This document shows, one piece after another, positions 7,824 to 14,548 of a stretch of 64,000 nt of DNA (the first letter of the stretch is position 1; each line of letters opens with the position of its first letter). The translations under genes and the position numbers were made by a program. The notes under the pieces are model-generated. The model saw only the letters and a program-made list of their open reading frames with translations, ran no database searches and had not been told where the DNA came from. The DNA comes from JANNBN01 sp031430595 (GTDB lineage Bacteria > Actinomycetota > Acidimicrobiia > Acidimicrobiales > JANYDT01). The stretch lies in NCBI GenBank assembly GCA_031430595.1, contig JANPBU010000024.1, forward strand, positions 1 to 64,000, written 5' to 3'.

Positions 7824-8699
7824 ATGCTTCGACTTGTACTTCCCAAAGGCTCGCTTGAACGAGCCACACTCGAACTTTTTGAACAGGCTGATCTGCCGGT
7901 ACTGCGCTCGTCGTCGGTTCAATATCTCGCTTCGATCGATGACCCCAGGGTTTCAGAGGTTCGTATTTTGCGCCCCCAAGAGATCGCAGGGTATATCTCA
8001 GAAGGCATGTTTGACCTCGGAATAACCGGTCGTGACTGGATTGAAGAGACTGAAGCTGATGTTGTGTCGCTTGGTGAGCTTCGCTACTCAAAAGCAACGG
8101 CGCGGCCTATTCGCTTGGTCGTTTGCGTTTCCGATGACTCGCCATGGAAAACAATCGCCGACCTTCCTAACGGTGTTCGAGTTTCCACCGAATACGTTGG
8201 TGCAACGACTCGATTCTTCGAACGTCACGGTGTCGACGCTGATGTTCGGCTGTCGTACGGTGCCACCGAGGCCAAGGTGCCCGACATCGCAGATTGTGTC
8301 GTGGAAATAACCGAAACTGGCTCGGCTTTGCGGGCTGCCGGGCTGCGCATCATCGACACCGTACTTACGAGTTACACCGAACTCATCGCTAACCGGGCTG
8401 CCTACGAAGATCCGATAAAACGAAAAGCAATGCACCAGCTTCATACCCTTCTTGCTGGTGTGATGGAAGCGCGAGGCAAGGTTCTGTTGAAGCTCAACGT
8501 GTCGTCAACCGATTTGTCTAGCGTTCTTGCGTTGCTTCCGTCGCTGAAACAGCCGACCGTAAGTCAACTTTCGAACGATGCCGGCTACGCCGTTGAAACG
8601 GTGGTGGCAAAAGCCAAAATCAACATCATGATCCCCGACCTCGTCGAAGCTGGGGCAACGGGGATTCTCGAGATTCCCATTTCAAAGATTGTTCCGTAG
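7824..8699 (+). CDS. hisG: ATP phosphoribosyltransferase (long form)
   Basis: The first enzyme of histidine biosynthesis, condensing ATP with PRPP. The 291-residue product begins MLRLVLPKGSLERATLELF and contains the PRPP-binding region DCVVEITETGSALRAAGLRI. The length and the C-terminal segment from about 210 (HQLHTLLAGVMEARGKVLL onward) show the long, self-contained form with the ACT-like histidine-binding regulatory domain, so no HisZ partner is needed. No other his gene is adjacent in the window. Confidence 0.96.
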   Translation: MLRLVLPKGSLERATLELFEQADLPVLRSSSVQYLASIDDPRVSEVRILRPQEIAGYISEGMFDLGITGRDWIEETEADVVSLGELRYSKATARPIRLVVCVSDDSPWKTIADLPNGVRVSTEYVGATTRFFERHGVDADVRLSYGATEAKVPDIADCVVEITETGSALRAAGLRIIDTVLTSYTELIANRAAYEDPIKRKAMHQLHTLLAGVMEARGKVLLKLNVSSTDLSSVLALLPSLKQPTVSQLSNDAGYAVETVVAKAKINIMIPDLVEAGATGILEIPISKIVP

Positions 8700-8707
8700 G
8701 CATACAT

Positions 8708-9118
8708 ATGGAGCAGACGTCGTTTCGGTCAGGCGTTACGGGTGTGGTGCTGCGTTTCGACAATGCCTCGGGTGACGGCACGGTAGCGGCCTTGACGGGC
8801 GAAGAGTGGCCGTTCCACTGCACACAAATCATGGGTGGCGCCCGCAACATTCGGGCGGAAACTGCGATTGCGTTTGATGTGGTTGCTGGGCTGCCTGGCC
8901 GTTGGGAAGCAACCCGTCTTCGAGCTCGATCACCTGAAGCGTTTCTTTGTCCGGTCTGTGCGGGTGTGATCGATGGAAGCACGGCGACCTATGAGATCTG
9001 CGCGATGTGTGGCTGGGAGGATGACCCGGTGCAACGCGATGATTCGGCAATGCCGGTAGGGGCAAACTTGATGTCCCTCGATGAGGCACGCCGCGCCATC
9101 GGCCGGAAGAACGAGTAG
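8708..9118 (+). CDS. Cold-shock-like domain fused to CPCC zinc-ribbon-like domain
   Basis: A 136-residue protein in two parts. Residues 5-75 read like a diverged cold-shock OB fold (GVTGVVLRFDNASGDGTVAA, then EEWPFHCTQI, then AIAFDVVAGLPGRWEATRLR). Residues 80-130 match the CPCC cysteine-rich family: CPVCAGVID, YEICAMCGWEDDPVQ, GANLMSLDEAR. The four Cys could bind one zinc. Nucleic-acid binding is inferred from the first part, and CPCC function is unknown. The gene is tightly placed between hisG (8 bp) and manA (4 bp). Confidence 0.75.
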   Translation: MEQTSFRSGVTGVVLRFDNASGDGTVAALTGEEWPFHCTQIMGGARNIRAETAIAFDVVAGLPGRWEATRLRARSPEAFLCPVCAGVIDGSTATYEICAMCGWEDDPVQRDDSAMPVGANLMSLDEARRAIGRKNE

Positions 9119-9122
9119 CACT

Positions 9123-10328
9123 ATGGGTACGTTGCATCTGCTTCGCTGCAAGACCCAACACTACGAATGGGGGTCGACCGAGTTCATTCCTGAACTGCTG
9201 GGGGAAGCACCTGACGGTGCGCCCCATGCCGAGTTATGGATGGGAGCTCATGCTGGCGCACCTTCCTGGTTGCTGGTTGACGGTGCACTCGTGGAGCTGG
9301 GCGAATTTATTCGCGCTGACCCTCTGTCTACATTGGGTGCCGAAGCAGTGGATCGCTTCGGGCCGACGTTACCGTTTCTCGTAAAGGTGTTAGCGGCTGC
9401 GCATCCGTTGTCTCTTCAGGCTCATCCGTCGAAGGCGCGGGCCAGTGCGAGGTCGGCTGACGAGACGCACGCTGGCATCAGTGTTTCATCACCAACCCGG
9501 CTCTACAAGGATGGCAACCACAAACCTGAACTCATCTGCGCGCTTACTAGGTTTGAGGCCCTCTGCGGGTTCCGACCTTTGGCGGAAGCTGCTGACCTGT
9601 TTGGTTCCCTCGATGATCCCGACGCGCAGACCATTTCAGAACGTCTTCGTACGCACGACAGTGCTTCTGCGCTGGAGGTTGTTGTTGAAGACTTGCTGCG
9701 CCGCCGAATACCCACTTCGGGGATAGTTGCGGCCAGCCGGGCAGCTCGTTTGACGGTAAGCGACGCGATGGTGGCCCACGCTCTCGGCTGGTGCTCGAGG
9801 CTCGCCGACCTGTTTCCGGATGACCCGGGCGCAGTCATCTCGCTACTAATGAATTACGTCAGGCTTGAACCGGGCGAGGCGCTCTCGCTACCTTCGGGTA
9901 ATTTGCACGCATACCTTCATGGTGCCGGGATCGAACTCATGGCTAACTCCGACAACGTGCTTCGTGGTGGTTTGACTTCGAAACATATCGACGTTGACGA
10001 ACTTCTCGCCGTCGTCGATTGGAATCCGCTCGTTGAACCGGTCATTCGAGCGAGTATCGTCGGACCGGTATCGACCTACCCGTCGCCGAGCGACGAGTTC
10101 GAGTTGACAGAAATTCACCTTGGTACGGCGGGGCGAATAGTCGAATTTCGCGTTACCGGGCCCGAAATACTACTTTGCGTCGACGGAGCAGTCACCATCA
10201 CCGCCAATGACGAAGCCCTTGGTATGACTCGGGGGCAGGTGGTATTCGTCGAAGCAGCGGCGACGAAACTTATAGCGAGCGGTGAGGGGGCTCGTCTGTA
10301 CCGGGCGACGATCGGTGCCGCCCGGTAA
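9123..10328 (+). CDS. manA: Mannose-6-phosphate isomerase, class I
   Basis: A 401-residue type I phosphomannose isomerase that interconverts fructose-6-phosphate and mannose-6-phosphate, feeding GDP-mannose and mannosylated glycans. Zinc-site motifs are seen in SLQAHPSKARA and GNHKPELICAL, and in GNLHAYLHGAGIELMANSDNVLRGG. The ATG at 9123 gives the normal N-terminus (MGTLHLLRCKTQHYEWG). An upstream in-frame start would run into the preceding gene. It may supply sugar nucleotides for the glycan genes at 30-50 kb, but it is not part of that locus. Confidence 0.94.
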   Translation: MGTLHLLRCKTQHYEWGSTEFIPELLGEAPDGAPHAELWMGAHAGAPSWLLVDGALVELGEFIRADPLSTLGAEAVDRFGPTLPFLVKVLAAAHPLSLQAHPSKARASARSADETHAGISVSSPTRLYKDGNHKPELICALTRFEALCGFRPLAEAADLFGSLDDPDAQTISERLRTHDSASALEVVVEDLLRRRIPTSGIVAASRAARLTVSDAMVAHALGWCSRLADLFPDDPGAVISLLMNYVRLEPGEALSLPSGNLHAYLHGAGIELMANSDNVLRGGLTSKHIDVDELLAVVDWNPLVEPVIRASIVGPVSTYPSPSDEFELTEIHLGTAGRIVEFRVTGPEILLCVDGAVTITANDEALGMTRGQVVFVEAAATKLIASGEGARLYRATIGAAR

Positions 10329-10357
10329 GGTCAGTTCCGTTACGGTTCGGGTGTCGA

Positions 10358-10768
10358 TCAGCTTGTGGGAAGAGCGGTGCCGCTGATTTGCACGTACGCC
10401 AACCGCATCTGATGGACAGCGTCGATAAGTACTTCTTCCTCATCGCCCAGTCGACCCTGAAGTTTCTCGACAATTGCCGATGCACCGTCGATTGCTAGGG
10501 CAGCTTCGGAAAGATTTGCTGGCTGGGAAAACAAATGCAGCATCGCCAGGTTGAAGATGTTGACGACATGATTGGCAATTACTGACGAGGCAGGAACCGT
10601 CAACATCTCCGCCTGCATGCGCCGAATTTCCTCTTCTTGGTCGTCAGAAAGATCGCTTTCGTACGGGGGGTCGTCGAATTCGTTGTCGAGGTCAGAAGTT
10701 AGGGATTGAGAAAGTTGTTGATCGCGGGGAACTTGATGTTCTCCACCTGGTGTCCAAAGTGAGCTCAC
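10358..10768 (-). CDS. DUF1844 family protein
   Basis: A 136-residue protein with an acidic N-terminal half (DNEFDDPPYESDLSDDQEEE). Its C-terminal helical DUF1844 core runs from MLTVPASSVIANHVVNIFNL to LIDAVHQMRLAYVQIS. DUF1844 genes are commonly divergent from infC in actinobacteria, as here (for example SCO1599 beside SCO1600 in Streptomyces coelicolor, from memory). No biochemical role is established. I chose the GTG at 10768 because a TAGGGT -10 element lies exactly seven bases upstream, which suggests leaderless expression. A longer ORF reaches 10843. Confidence 0.8.
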   Translation of the reverse strand: MSSLWTPGGEHQVPRDQQLSQSLTSDLDNEFDDPPYESDLSDDQEEEIRRMQAEMLTVPASSVIANHVVNIFNLAMLHLFSQPANLSEAALAIDGASAIVEKLQGRLGDEEEVLIDAVHQMRLAYVQISGTALPTS

Positions 10769-10775
10769 GGCTGAT

Positions 10776-10781
10776 ACCCTA
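10776..10781 (-). promoter_or_regulatory. -10 element of the DUF1844 gene (leaderless)
   Basis: On the minus strand TAGGGT is followed by seven bases and then the GTG at 10768. There is no ribosome-binding site. The spacing is identical to that at polA and uvrA. Confidence 0.5.
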
Positions 10782-10911
10782 TGCGGTACAACTGAGTCCA
10801 AGTGGACGGTTTCGCTTCTGCGAGACAGCCCCACCTGCAGCAACTGCCCGATTTTGTCGGGCGACCGTGAACAGGTTCCTTACCGAAGTTCTGGCACCCT
10901 CATTGGGGGCT

Positions 10912-10957
10912 GGTGCTGGGTGTCCGCTTTGACTCTGCCTACCGGACACCGTGCACC
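10912..10957 (+). promoter_or_regulatory. Large hairpin in the infC leader
   Basis: Arms 10912-10926 (GGTGCTGGGTGTCCG) and 10943-10957 (CGGACACCGTGCACC) pair at 13 of 15 positions around a 16-base loop. The hairpin ends 36 bases before the infC start. No T-run follows. In other bacteria the infC-rpmI-rplT operon is controlled through leader RNA structure, by L20 or by IF3 itself, so this is a candidate for such control. Confidence 0.5.
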
Positions 10958-10993
10958 CGCACTGTCCCCAAATGAATTGAGGAGTGATGCCGA

Positions 10994-11851
10994 ATCGCCG
11001 CTGACCAGAACGAGCACCGTATCAACGAGCGCATACGTGCGCGAGAGGTACGCCTAATTGGCCCCGATGGGGCCCAGCTCGGAATCAAACCACTTCCGGA
11101 AGCACTTTCAATGGCCCGTGGCCTCGAACTCGACCTCGTCGAAATCGCTCCAATGGCGTCGCCTCCGGTTTGCAAGATTCTCGACTTTGGCAAGTACCGA
11201 TACGAGCTCGCCCAAAAAGACAAAGAATCGCGCCGTAAGGCTCAAACAATTGCGATCAAGGAAATGAAGTACCGCCCAAAGATTGGTGGCGGCGACTTCG
11301 ATACCAAGACCCGTAAGGTCGGCGAGTTTTTGTCTGAAGGGCACAAGGTCAAAGTCACCATCATGTTCCGTGGGCGCGAAGTTGCCCACCCTGAGTTGGG
11401 CAAAGCAATCCTTGATCGGGTCGCCGACACCCTGCAAGCGTCGGCGAAAGTCGAAGCAATGCCGAAACTCGACGGTAAAAACATGATCATGGTGCTCGCT
11501 CCTGACAAGAAGCCAAAACCAGACGAGAAGAAGGTTGATGAGCGTCCCGCTCGTACCGAAGCCGCCAAGCAACCATCGACGCCAGCACCAGTTGTTGCGC
11601 CGGTAGTCGCCGTTGTTCCGGTAGTTCCGGTAGCTGAGGTACCCGTTGAAGCTGTTGCCGCAGCGATTGTCGAACCGATTGTGGTTGTCGAACCGACTGT
11701 GATCGGTGCAGTTGAAGAGACGGTTGCGTCGGACCCCAAACCGCCGAAGCCAGCAACTGTAAAGCCCGCAGCAGACAAGCCAGCGACAGCAAAGCCGGCA
11801 GCGGCGAAGCCAAGTTCGGCGAAACCAGCAACTAAACCAGCTTCCGCCTGA
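10994..11851 (+). CDS. infC: Translation initiation factor IF-3, ATC start, long C-terminal tail
   Basis: IF-3 binds the 30S subunit and checks the start codon and initiator tRNA. The first in-frame ATG (11111) would remove the conserved N-terminus, because the frame upstream reads NEHRINERIRAREVRLIGPD, typical of IF-3, back to a TGA at 10985. The only sensible start is the ATC at 10994, nine bases after TGAGGAG (10978-10984). This gives 285 residues. AUU, AUC or AUA starts are a known autoregulatory feature of infC. The IF-3 core ends near residue 175 (MIMVLAPDKK). A tail of about 110 residues rich in Ala, Pro, Val and Lys follows, much longer than in E. coli (180 residues in total). Confidence 0.92.
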   Translation: MAADQNEHRINERIRAREVRLIGPDGAQLGIKPLPEALSMARGLELDLVEIAPMASPPVCKILDFGKYRYELAQKDKESRRKAQTIAIKEMKYRPKIGGGDFDTKTRKVGEFLSEGHKVKVTIMFRGREVAHPELGKAILDRVADTLQASAKVEAMPKLDGKNMIMVLAPDKKPKPDEKKVDERPARTEAAKQPSTPAPVVAPVVAVVPVVPVAEVPVEAVAAAIVEPIVVVEPTVIGAVEETVASDPKPPKPATVKPAADKPATAKPAAAKPSSAKPATKPASA

Positions 11852-11890
11852 GTACAGAAAAGTCATTTATCGACAGCCGTCGGTACCCAC

Positions 11891-11908
11891 TAGCTGTTTC
11901 GGCAGCTA
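11891..11908. other. Short hairpin between infC and rpmI
   Basis: TAGCTG and CAGCTA form a six-pair stem with a six-base loop TTTCGG. It may act in mRNA processing or in setting the ratio of IF-3 to ribosomal proteins. It is too short to call a terminator. Confidence 0.3.
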
Positions 11909-11931
11909 CCGCACATAAAGACAGTGTTCAC

Positions 11932-12126
11932 ATGCCAAAAATGAAAACCAACAAGGCAGCCAAGAAGCGATTCCGCATCTCGGGTACCGGCAAAGTGATG
12001 CGCCAACGTTCGCACCGCTACCACAAGCTTGAGCACAAAAGCTCACGGCAAACCCGTCGCCTTGACGGTGATGTCGTGCTCGCCCCTGGCGATGCTGCTC
12101 AAGCTAAAAAGATGCTCGGCATCTGA
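11932..12126 (+). CDS. rpmI: 50S ribosomal protein L35
   Basis: A 64-residue basic protein starting MPKMKTNKAAKKRFRISGTG, with the L35 segment HKLEHKSSRQTRRL. Full length for the family. It lies between infC and rplT in the canonical order. The gap to rplT (12127-12180) is AT-rich, with a run of seven T. Confidence 0.97.
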   Translation: MPKMKTNKAAKKRFRISGTGKVMRQRSHRYHKLEHKSSRQTRRLDGDVVLAPGDAAQAKKMLGI

Positions 12127-12180
12127 TTCCCTTATTTTCGCAATATTTTTTTAGCAATAATTACTTGAAAGGGGTGTCTG

Positions 12181-12567
12181 ATGGCCCGCGTTAAGAACGG
12201 CGTCAACGCCAAAAAGTCGCATAAGAAAACCTTGGAACAGGCAAAGGGGTACTACGGCAACCGAAGCCGTACGTTCCGTGGCGCCAACGAAGCTGTTATG
12301 CACGGCCTTCGCTATAGCTTCCGTGACCGTCGTGCCCGAAAGGGTGACTTCCGTCAGCTATGGATCCAACGTATCAACGCAGCGTGTCGTCTCGACGGTA
12401 TGAGTTATAGCCGCTTCATTAATGGCCTTGATTTGGCCGCCATTGAAGTCGACCGCAAAGTACTTGCTGACCTTGCAGTCACTGATCCGGGTGCCTTTTC
12501 GGCGCTCGTTAAGTTGGCTCAGGCTGCCTTGAGTGAATCAGATGCTGCTCGGGCTTCCATTGCCTGA
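12181..12567 (+). CDS. rplT: 50S ribosomal protein L20
   Basis: A 128-residue L20 with MARVKNGVNAKKSHKKTLEQ at the N-terminus, the basic GYYGNRSRTFRGANEAV segment and LWIQRINAACR. It binds 23S rRNA early in 50S assembly and, in other bacteria, represses its own operon. A good AAAGGGG ribosome-binding site is present. The last codons overlap a 25-bp sequence repeated elsewhere in the window (12554-12578). Confidence 0.97.
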   Translation: MARVKNGVNAKKSHKKTLEQAKGYYGNRSRTFRGANEAVMHGLRYSFRDRRARKGDFRQLWIQRINAACRLDGMSYSRFINGLDLAAIEVDRKVLADLAVTDPGAFSALVKLAQAALSESDAARASIA

Positions 12568-12578
12568 CCGGCAGTCTG
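12554..12578 (+). repeat. 25-bp 3'-end element, copy 1
   Basis: CTTCCATTGCCTGACCGGCA followed by GTCTG spans the last codons and stop of rplT. It matches copies at 18240-18264 (21 of 25 bases) and 60200-60224 (22 of 25). Confidence 0.6.
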
Positions 12579-12615
12579 TACTGAAGCAGTCTGTGCAGTT
12601 TGTGAGTAACAACAC

Positions 12616-13440
12616 GTGACGAGAGTCGGGCGTCCGCTCGACTTTCAGCACGAATATGTTCAACGTCTACGGCGCCTCATTGGGCGCCGTAGTGCGCGCG
12701 AGGCCGAAGGTTTGTGTGTAGTCGAAAGCCCGAAGGTACTCATTGAGGCACTCGATGCCGGATGCTCTGTCGACACCCTGTTCGTGCTTGATGGCTGGTC
12801 TGACCCGGCGGTTGATCGGTCGGTGGCTGGTGGTGCGAAGGTATTTGATCTCGCCCCTGGGGTACTCGAAAAGGTTGCCGATACGGTGACGCCTCAGCCC
12901 ATGTTGGCAATTGTGTCGTCCCCGGTTCTGGGCCGAGGCGATTTCCTAGGCGTGCTTGATGGGGCCGAAGCTTTCCTTGGGGTGATTGGCGTCGATCTAC
13001 GTGACCCGGGAAACGTTGGCTCGTTGATTCGTTCAGCGGAAGCTTCCGGCGCGAGTGTTGTGGTGCTTTGCGACGGGTGTGTCGAAGCGTTTAGCCCCAA
13101 AACCCTTCGGGCGTCGGCCGGTGCGTCGTTTCACGTTCCAATTGTGCAGGGCGGAGACCCGATCGAAGTGCTCCGGCTTCTCGCGTCGTGCGAGGTTCGG
13201 CGTCTTGCGACTGCGGTTCGAGGCGATGCAGTCGACTATTCAGCAAACGGTGTGTTGACTGGGCGAGTTGCCATCGTGCTCGGCAACGAGGCGAACGGCC
13301 TCGACACGTCACTCGATACATTCGTCGATACTTGGATCACGATTCCGATGACGGGCCGAACAGAATCGCTCAATGTCGCAATGGCCGGTTCGATCTTGGT
13401 CTTCGAAGCGGCACGCCAACGTCGCGCCGCTACCCACTAA
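12616..13440 (+). CDS. tsnR: TrmH/SpoU-family RNA 2'-O-methyltransferase
   Basis: A 274-residue SPOUT-class methyltransferase with an N-terminal substrate-binding domain (about 1-100) and a C-terminal trefoil-knot domain. Knot motifs are seen in VDLRDPGNVGSLIRSAEASG, VLGNEANGL and IPMTGRTESLNVAMAG. The family methylates ribose in rRNA or tRNA with S-adenosylmethionine. The position after rplT matches tsnR of Mycobacterium (Rv1644), from which I take the symbol. Whether it gives thiostrepton-type resistance or simply modifies rRNA is not shown. Starts with GTG. Confidence 0.9.
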   Translation: MTRVGRPLDFQHEYVQRLRRLIGRRSAREAEGLCVVESPKVLIEALDAGCSVDTLFVLDGWSDPAVDRSVAGGAKVFDLAPGVLEKVADTVTPQPMLAIVSSPVLGRGDFLGVLDGAEAFLGVIGVDLRDPGNVGSLIRSAEASGASVVVLCDGCVEAFSPKTLRASAGASFHVPIVQGGDPIEVLRLLASCEVRRLATAVRGDAVDYSANGVLTGRVAIVLGNEANGLDTSLDTFVDTWITIPMTGRTESLNVAMAGSILVFEAARQRRAATH

Positions 13441-13483
13441 ATAGGTCAGCCCTAGGTCAGGTTCGCGAGCAGAATAGACGGCT

Positions 13484-14539
13484 GTGACTGACGTATCTCT
13501 TGAAATTGAGCTGGCCTCGCTCCAGGCCGAGGTGAAAGCAGCCATTGGAGCAGCGACTTCACCCGATGAACTGAAGGTCGTTGAGATTGCGCATTTCGGA
13601 AAAACTTCTCGATTGACCGAGTTCAACAAAGCTCTCGGTACCATGGATGCCGAGGCCCGCAAGCTCGCCGGGGCCCTCATTAACGCCACCAGGGCATCGC
13701 TCACCGCAACCTTGAGCGATCGTCGAACGGTGTTGCTTGCTGCGGCGCGTCGAGTGCAACTCGAAGCCGAACGTATGGACCTCACCGAATTAGTTGCTGG
13801 ACCCGACGATGGCCCCGGTCACCTTCACCTCATTACGCGCACCACCCAAGACCTTGAAGATATTTTCTTAGGAATGGGGTTTCAAGTCTTCGAAGGTCCT
13901 GAGGTTGAGACCGATTGGTACAACTTCGAAGCGTTGAACTTTCCGCCCGGTCACCCGGCTCGAACCATGCACGACACGTTTCAGGTCGACGGAGGTATCC
14001 CCGGTGACGTGGTTATGCGTACACATACGAGCCCGATGCAGATTCGGGTGATGCAATCCATGCAGCCACCCATTTACGCAGTGATGCCCGGACGCTGCTA
14101 TCGCCGTGACACCCCTGACGCGAGACACCTGCCCATATTTCATCAAATCGAAGCGTTGGTCATCGACAAAAATATTTCGATGGGTCACCTCGCCGGAACC
14201 ATCGATGCGTTCATTGCAGCATATTTTGGTCGTGATGATTTGAAAACACGGCTGCGTCCGGGGTTTTTTCCTTTCACTGAACCAAGCGCCGAATTTGATA
14301 TCACGTGCCCGTTCTGTGGCGGTTCAGGATGTCGGGTGTGCAGCCAAACCGGCTGGATCGAACTTGGTGGTTGCGGCATGGTTCACCCGAACGTGTTGAA
14401 AGCCGGCGGCATCGATCCTGAGGAGTGGACTGGTTTCGCGTGGGGGTTCGGCATTGATCGACTGGCCATGAACCGACATAATCTCGGCGACCTTCGTGAC
14501 CTACTCGACAACGACATTCGCCTTCTGCGACAGTTCTGA
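13484..14539 (+). CDS. pheS: Phenylalanyl-tRNA synthetase alpha subunit
   Basis: A 351-residue class II aminoacyl-tRNA synthetase subunit. An N-terminal coiled coil (about 1-95) is followed by the catalytic core with motif 2 (MRTHTSPMQIRVMQ, then GRCYRRDTPDARHLPIFHQI) and motif 3 (GFAWGFGIDRLAMNRH). A CPFCGGSGCRVC cluster, plausibly a small zinc site, sits in an insertion before motif 3. It works as an alpha2-beta2 complex with PheT, encoded 9 bp downstream. GTG start. Confidence 0.97.
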   Translation: MTDVSLEIELASLQAEVKAAIGAATSPDELKVVEIAHFGKTSRLTEFNKALGTMDAEARKLAGALINATRASLTATLSDRRTVLLAAARRVQLEAERMDLTELVAGPDDGPGHLHLITRTTQDLEDIFLGMGFQVFEGPEVETDWYNFEALNFPPGHPARTMHDTFQVDGGIPGDVVMRTHTSPMQIRVMQSMQPPIYAVMPGRCYRRDTPDARHLPIFHQIEALVIDKNISMGHLAGTIDAFIAAYFGRDDLKTRLRPGFFPFTEPSAEFDITCPFCGGSGCRVCSQTGWIELGGCGMVHPNVLKAGGIDPEEWTGFAWGFGIDRLAMNRHNLGDLRDLLDNDIRLLRQF

Positions 14540-14548
14540 GGATTTGTT

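Noticed and set aside
11111..11851. infC starting at the first ATG
   Set aside because: It would cut off 39 residues of conserved IF-3 N-terminus, which is open and preceded by a good ribosome-binding site.
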